Shown: in pieces, positions 59,743-64,000 of the stretch
Layout of the letters: each line of letters starts with the position of its first letter
How positions within the stretch are numbered: the first letter of the stretch is position 1
Source: Seohaeicola saemankumensis
Lineage (GTDB): Bacteria > Pseudomonadota > Alphaproteobacteria > Rhodobacterales > Rhodobacteraceae
Assembly: GCF_042678485.1 (NCBI RefSeq)
Contig: NZ_JBHTKR010000004.1
Location: 372,001 to 436,000 of the forward strand
Direction of reading: 5' to 3'
Length of the DNA stretch: 64,000 bases
Notes under the pieces: generated by a model
Told to the model about the DNA's origin: nothing
Database searches by the model: none
The model's input: only the letters and a program-made list of their open reading frames with translations
Translations under genes and position numbers: made by a program

Positions 59743-60342
59743 TCAGGGCAATTCGGCCGAAGGGATGATCCCGAAAAACGCCCCATCCGACCAGACACCA
59801 AACCATGTGACGCCATCGACAACGTGGTCGGTGCCCAGATCCACCAGCCTGTAAAAGCTTTTGCGGTCGATCAGCGCCTCAAGCCCGGCGCGCACCATGA
59901 CATAGGGCGAAGGTTCGCCCGTATCGGGATCACGCACGAATCGCAGCGGTGTCTCGGGCCCTGCGATCACGCTGTCGCCGACATTCGTGTGAAATGTCAG
60001 CTTTTGCGCCTTTCCTTCGCCCCCGGCGTCGAAATCCACGGCAAGGAAGGGTGCGTCATCCACGGTGATGCCCACCTTTTCCACCGGGGTGACAAGAAAA
60101 TACTGGTCTCCGTCCTTGCGCAGGATGGTCGAAAACAGCCGCACAAGCCCCGGCCTGCCGATCGGCGTGCCCTGGTAGAACCATGTGCCGTCCCTGGCGA
60201 TCCGCATGTCCAGATCGCCGCAGAAGGGCGGATTCCACAGGTGCACCGGTGGCAATCCCTTGCCCTTTGCTGCCCTGACAGAGGCAGCAATGCCTTCTGC
60301 TGAGGGGGTCACGATCATTTGTCCGCTCATTGCTTTTGCCAT
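59743..60342 (-). CDS. DUF1285-family protein
   Basis: 199 residues from ATG 60342; starts further upstream (to 60369) or downstream (60330) are possible. GLPPVHLWNPPFCGDLDMRI, WFYQGTPIGRPGLVRLFSTI and DGVTWFGVWSDGAFF mark this family of unknown function, which seems to be cytoplasmic. Divergent from moxR; the 57-base gap must hold both start regions. Confidence 0.85.
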   Translation of the reverse strand: MAKAMSGQMIVTPSAEGIAASVRAAKGKGLPPVHLWNPPFCGDLDMRIARDGTWFYQGTPIGRPGLVRLFSTILRKDGDQYFLVTPVEKVGITVDDAPFLAVDFDAGGEGKAQKLTFHTNVGDSVIAGPETPLRFVRDPDTGEPSPYVMVRAGLEALIDRKSFYRLVDLGTDHVVDGVTWFGVWSDGAFFGIIPSAELP

Positions 60343-60399
60343 TTCACTTTGCCGAGATACTATCATCACAATGACCTAGGGTTCAAAGGAGGGATTGCC

Positions 60400-61407
60400 A
60401 TGTCCGATCACGCCGATCTGGTTGCGGGTATCGAGGCGCTTGAGGACAAGTTGGCGCAGGCGCGGTCTTCGATCACGCGCCGCTTCATCGGGCAGGAGCG
60501 GGTCGTCGACCTGACGCTCTCCGCGCTTCTTTGCGGTGGCCATGGCCTGCTGATCGGCCTGCCCGGCCTTGGCAAGACACGGCTTGTCGAAACCCTGTCC
60601 ACGGTCATGGGCCTGCATGGCAACCGGGTGCAGTTCACGCCCGACCTGATGCCGGCGGATATCCTTGGCTCGGAAGTGCTGGAAACCGATGCGGACGGGC
60701 GCCGCGCCTTTCGCTTTGTCGAAGGGCCCATTTTCTGCCAGCTGCTGATGGCTGATGAGATCAACCGCGCCAGCCCGCGCACCCAATCCGCGCTGCTTCA
60801 GGCGATGCAGGAACGCCGGGTGACGGTTGCCGGGAAAGATCGCCCGCTGGGCAAGCCGTTCCACGTGCTGGCGACGCAGAACCCGATCGAGCAGGAAGGC
60901 ACCTATCCCCTGCCCGAAGCGCAGCTGGATCGTTTCCTTGTGCAGATCGATGTCCAGTATCCCGATCGCGCGACAGAGCGTGACATTCTGCTGGCGACGA
61001 CCGGCGTGGCCGAGGATGAGGCGCATCAGGTCTTTACCGATACCGAATTGCTTGCGGCGCAGACCCTTCTGCGGCGGATGCCCGTCGGCGATGCGGTGGT
61101 CGAGGCGATCCTTGACTTGGTGCGCGCCTTCCGCCCGGAGGACGACAGCGCAGATGACCGGGTGCGGCAGACCGTGGCTTGGGGCCCCGGCCCGCGCGCG
61201 GCGCAGGCTTTGATGCTGACCGTGCGCGCGCGCGCTCTGCTTCAGGGGCGGCTTGCCCCCTCGGTCGAGGATGTCTTCGCCATGGCGCGCCCCGTTCTGA
61301 CGCACCGGATGGCGCTGAACTTCGCGGCACGGGCGCGCGGTGATACGCTGACCGGCCTGATCGAGGATACCGCCGCGCGCATCACGCGGATCGAGGCGGC
61401 GGCGTGA
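60400..61407 (+). CDS. MoxR-family AAA+ ATPase
   Basis: 335 residues. Walker A LIGLPGLGKTRLVETLS, the MoxR segment QFTPDLMPADILGSEVLE, Walker B LLMADEINRASPRTQSALLQ and sensor VLATQNPIEQEGTYPLPEAQ. MoxR proteins remodel or insert metals or cofactors into partner complexes, usually with VWA proteins. AAAGGAGGGATTGCC precedes ATG 60400. Overlaps the DUF58 gene (GTGA). Confidence 0.93.
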   Translation: MSDHADLVAGIEALEDKLAQARSSITRRFIGQERVVDLTLSALLCGGHGLLIGLPGLGKTRLVETLSTVMGLHGNRVQFTPDLMPADILGSEVLETDADGRRAFRFVEGPIFCQLLMADEINRASPRTQSALLQAMQERRVTVAGKDRPLGKPFHVLATQNPIEQEGTYPLPEAQLDRFLVQIDVQYPDRATERDILLATTGVAEDEAHQVFTDTELLAAQTLLRRMPVGDAVVEAILDLVRAFRPEDDSADDRVRQTVAWGPGPRAAQALMLTVRARALLQGRLAPSVEDVFAMARPVLTHRMALNFAARARGDTLTGLIEDTAARITRIEAAA

Positions 61408-62288
61408 CCCAACCCCATCCCCTGACCCTTCGCGCCAGGGCCGAGGCCGAAGCCGCGCGGTTTCCGCCGCTGCTGGCCCGCGCCGAGCATCTGGCCGGCA
61501 CCGTGCTGCTGGGCGAACATGGCCGCCGCCGTGCGGGACAGGGGGATGATTTCTGGCAATACCGCCCCGTGCAGCAGGGCGATCCCGTCAGGATGATCGA
61601 CTGGCGCCGCTCCGCGCGCGGCGACATGCAATTCGTGCGTGAACGCGAATGGCAGATCGCGCAAAGCGTGATGCTCTGGGTGGATCAGGCGGCGTCGATG
61701 CGGTTCACATCAGACCCTAACCTGCCTGAAAAGGCCGATCGCGCCCGTCTTTTGGCCCTTGCCGTGTCGGTGTTGCTGGTCCGCGGCGGAGAGCGTGTGG
61801 GCCTGACAGGCACCGCCTTGCCGCCACGTCGGGGCAACGCGCAACTGCTGCGACTGGCCGAGATGTTCAGCCGCGACGAGGCCATGGATTACGGGATTCC
61901 CGAGGCCCGCGCGATGATCCCCCAGGCGCGCGCCATTTTCATGTCTGACTTTCTGTCCGACCTTGCACCGGTGCAGGCCGCGCTGACCAAGGCCGCAGAT
62001 CGCGGGGTGCGCGGCATCCTGATCCAGATTCTTGATCCCAGCGAAGAAGCATTTCCCTTCCAGGGCCGCACCATCTTTCAAAGCATGGGCGGCACCCTTG
62101 CGCATGAGACGCTGAAAGCGGGTGATCTGCGCGGCCGCTACCTGGAACGACTGGCCGAACGCAAGGCCGCCCTGGCCGATCTTTGCATGGCGACGGGCTG
62201 GCAGTATCAGTGCCACCACACCGATGCGGCGGCACAATCGGCACTGCTTTGGGTCTGGCGTGCGCTGGAACGGGGGGCTGGCACATGA
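61404..62288 (+). CDS. DUF58 domain protein
   Basis: 294 residues. RAGQGDDFWQYRPVQQGDPV, RMIDWRRSARGDMQFVRERE and WVDQAASMRFTSD fit the DUF58/VWA-like family that accompanies MoxR. Starts at GTG 61404 overlapping moxR, ends overlapping the next gene by ATGA. Role in the MoxR system is inferred from operon order only. Confidence 0.9.
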   Translation: MTQPHPLTLRARAEAEAARFPPLLARAEHLAGTVLLGEHGRRRAGQGDDFWQYRPVQQGDPVRMIDWRRSARGDMQFVREREWQIAQSVMLWVDQAASMRFTSDPNLPEKADRARLLALAVSVLLVRGGERVGLTGTALPPRRGNAQLLRLAEMFSRDEAMDYGIPEARAMIPQARAIFMSDFLSDLAPVQAALTKAADRGVRGILIQILDPSEEAFPFQGRTIFQSMGGTLAHETLKAGDLRGRYLERLAERKAALADLCMATGWQYQCHHTDAAAQSALLWVWRALERGAGT

Positions 62289-64000
62289 TCATCGGCCCCA
62301 TCGGTTTCGCGGCCCCCTGGTTGCTGCTGGGTCTGCTGGCGCTGCCGATCCTGTGGATCATTCTGCGCGCTGTTCCGCCCGCGCCAATCCGGCGCAGGTT
62401 TCCCGGCGTCGCCTTGTTGCTGGGCCTCAAGGATGACGAAAGCGTCACGGATCGCACGCCATGGTGGCTTTTACTGCTGCGGATGCTGGCCGTTGCGGCC
62501 GTCATCATCGGTCTGGCGGGGCCTGTGCTGAACCCGCAGGCGGATCGCCAGCCGGGTAACGGCCCCGTTCTCATCGTGATGGACGGGGGCTGGGCCGGGG
62601 CGCAGGATTGGACCGGACGCGCCGAACTGGTTGACCGCCTGCTGGCCGAAGCCGGACGTGAGGGGCGTACGGCGGCCATCCTGCGGTTGACCGCGCCAGA
62701 GCAGGCTGCGTTCCAGGCCGCTGACCTGTGGCGCAGCCGCATTGCCGGGATGGTGCCGCAACCCTGGATGCCGACGCCAGAGATGATTGCGCGCGCCGCG
62801 GAAACGCTGCCTCAGGGCGGATTCGAGACGCTTTGGTTCGCCGATGGTCTGATGATCGAGGGTCGTGACGATCTGCTTGCCGCGCTTGAGGCGCGGGGTG
62901 CCGTGCGCGTCTTTGCATCGGGCCGCAGCCCTGTCGCGATGGTGCCTGCCACCTATCAGGACGGCGTGTTACAACTTGCCGCCCGCCGCGCCAGTGCCGG
63001 GCCTGCGCTGGATCTGACCGTCGCCGCGCATGGGCTGGACCCGTCTGGAACGCCGCGTGTGCTGGCGAACCTGCCATTGCAATTCGAACAGGGCGCAACC
63101 GAGGCCATGACCGAAGCAAGCCTGCCATCGGAATTGCGCGCGCGGATCACGCGGTTCGAGATCGAAGGCATCCGCAGCGCAGGCGCCGTGGCCCTGTCGG
63201 ATGACAGTCTCAGCCGGCGCGAGGTGGCGCTGATCGCCGGGCGCGACGATCGCGAAGGGCTGGAGCTGCTGTCGCCGCTGCATTACCTGCGGCAGGCGCT
63301 TGCGCCCAATGCCGATCTGCTGGAGGGCGAACTGGTCGATCTGCTTCCCGCCAATCCCGATGTCGTGATCCTTGCCGATATCGCGACGCTGTCGCCCTCG
63401 GACGAGGAGGCACTTCTGGAGTGGACCGAGAATGGCGGTCTTCTGCTGCGCTTTGCCGGGCCGCGTCTGGCGGCAAGCGAGGTCAGCCGGACGGATGAAC
63501 ACCCGCTGATGCCGGTCAGGCTGCGGGCCGGTGGCCGGACGGTCGGCGGTGCGATGAGCTGGGGCGACCCCAAGACGCTGGCGCCCTTTACCGAAGACAG
63601 CCCGTTCTTTGGTCTGCCGATCCCCGATGACGTGACGGTCACGGCGCAGGTCATGGCCCAGCCGGATCCGACGTTGGCAGATCGCGTGATCGCGCAGTTG
63701 ACGGATGGAACGCCCCTGGTCACGCGCAAGCCCATCGGGCAGGGGCAGGTCGTGCTGGTTCATGTGACGGCCAACGCCGAATGGTCCAGCCTGCCGCTGT
63801 CGGGCCTGTTCGTGCGGATGCTGGAACGGCTTGCGGTATCGTCCGCGGGCCAGGGCCTGATGGCCGAGGATCTGGAAGGCACGTCATGGCAACCCGTGAT
63901 CGTGCTGGACGGATTCGGCCGCGTGCAGGACGCGCAAACCCTGCCAGGTGTGGATGGGGCGGCCTTGCTGTCCGCTGCGCTGGGGCCGGATTTGCGGCCC
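62285..64000 (+). CDS. BatA/DUF4159-type membrane protein, C-terminus beyond window
   Basis: 572 or more residues. N-terminal BatA-like segment GPIGFAAPWLLLGLLALPIL with RRRFPGVALLLGLKDDE and a second helix MLAVAAVIIGLAGPVL. The following long periplasmic part includes VLIVMDGGWAGAQDWTGRAE and VVILADIATLSPSDEEALLE. It is in the MoxR operon; DUF4159 proteins in this position usually extend well beyond this point, so the C-terminal domain cannot be checked here. Confidence 0.85.
   Translation, partial: MIIGPIGFAAPWLLLGLLALPILWIILRAVPPAPIRRRFPGVALLLGLKDDESVTDRTPWWLLLLRMLAVAAVIIGLAGPVLNPQADRQPGNGPVLIVMDGGWAGAQDWTGRAELVDRLLAEAGREGRTAAILRLTAPEQAAFQAADLWRSRIAGMVPQPWMPTPEMIARAAETLPQGGFETLWFADGLMIEGRDDLLAALEARGAVRVFASGRSPVAMVPATYQDGVLQLAARRASAGPALDLTVAAHGLDPSGTPRVLANLPLQFEQGATEAMTEASLPSELRARITRFEIEGIRSAGAVALSDDSLSRREVALIAGRDDREGLELLSPLHYLRQALAPNADLLEGELVDLLPANPDVVILADIATLSPSDEEALLEWTENGGLLLRFAGPRLAASEVSRTDEHPLMPVRLRAGGRTVGGAMSWGDPKTLAPFTEDSPFFGLPIPDDVTVTAQVMAQPDPTLADRVIAQLTDGTPLVTRKPIGQGQVVLVHVTANAEWSSLPLSGLFVRMLERLAVSSAGQGLMAEDLEGTSWQPVIVLDGFGRVQDAQTLPGVDGAALLSAALGPDLRP

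Noticed and set aside
1..64000. CRISPR array, insertion sequence or prophage
   Set aside because: No regularly spaced repeats, transposase or phage proteins are visible in either strand.

Overview
The window reads as a chromosomal segment of an alphaproteobacterium of the Rhodobacteraceae (Rhodobacter/Roseobacter group). The evidence is a GC-rich, densely packed genome with many ATGA/GTGA overlaps; a PetP/PetR regulator pair; a petABC operon whose Rieske protein closely resembles those of Rhodobacter; an xseB-ispA-dxs block; a complete paaABCDE set; and MttB-like plus GcvT-like methylated-amine genes. I see no rRNA, CRISPR array, transposase, integrase or phage gene. One tRNA (Lys-UUU) is present.

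Layout. 0-6.2 kb: 5' part of ilvE, a MarR/response-regulator pair resembling petP-petR, a class II histone-deacetylase-like hydrolase, xseB, ispA and dxs (isoprenoid supply). 6.2-7.7 kb: an ExoD-like membrane protein and an SDR-type epimerase. 7.8-11.5 kb: paaABCDE (phenylacetyl-CoA epoxidase) behind a promoter with a perfect inverted repeat. 11.5-18.3 kb: VOC protein, AMP nucleosidase, HU, DMT transporter, a CcdA/thioredoxin pair, AEC transporter and chorismate synthase. 18.3-21.7 kb: TPP riboswitch and thiBPQ. 21.7-24.5 kb: cytochrome bc1 (petABC). 24.7-28.5 kb: outer-membrane barrel, GST, mtaB, dapF and tRNA-Lys. 28.8-35.3 kb: a complete nine-gene N-type ATPase operon in the order atpDCQRBEFAG. 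35.6-44.1 kb: a DadA-like oxidase, CbpA/CbpM chaperone pair, LysE exporter, a LysR regulator divergent from an mttB-like/GcvT-like pair. 44.3-46.1 kb: an isolated TadE-like/TadG-like pair. 46.3-49.0 kb: glycosyltransferase, inositol-phosphatase-like protein and FkbM methyltransferase.

49.1-54.1 kb is the most unusual part: a tight six-gene operon joining a GTP cyclohydrolase II, an MDR dehydrogenase, a PTPS-fold protein missing key residues, a SAM methyltransferase, a stand-alone RibD-type reductase and an EEP phosphatase. It looks like a pathway for a flavin/pterin-related metabolite whose product I cannot name. It is followed by envelope genes (54.1-59.7 kb): an OpgH-like glucosyltransferase, cytochrome b561, a CDP-alcohol phosphatidyltransferase, a sulfatase-fold membrane enzyme and a flippase-like protein. 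59.7-64 kb: a DUF1285 protein and a MoxR-DUF58-BatA-like operon that runs off the window.

How the parts connect. Bioenergetics is a theme: the bc1 complex, its likely regulators 20 kb away, thiol/cytochrome biogenesis genes and an extra rotary ATPase. C1/methylated amine use (MttB/GcvT) and aromatic degradation (Paa) suggest a metabolically flexible, probably marine or estuarine heterotroph; the habitat is inference. Function assignments rest on recognised motifs and gene order read by eye; no database search was run.
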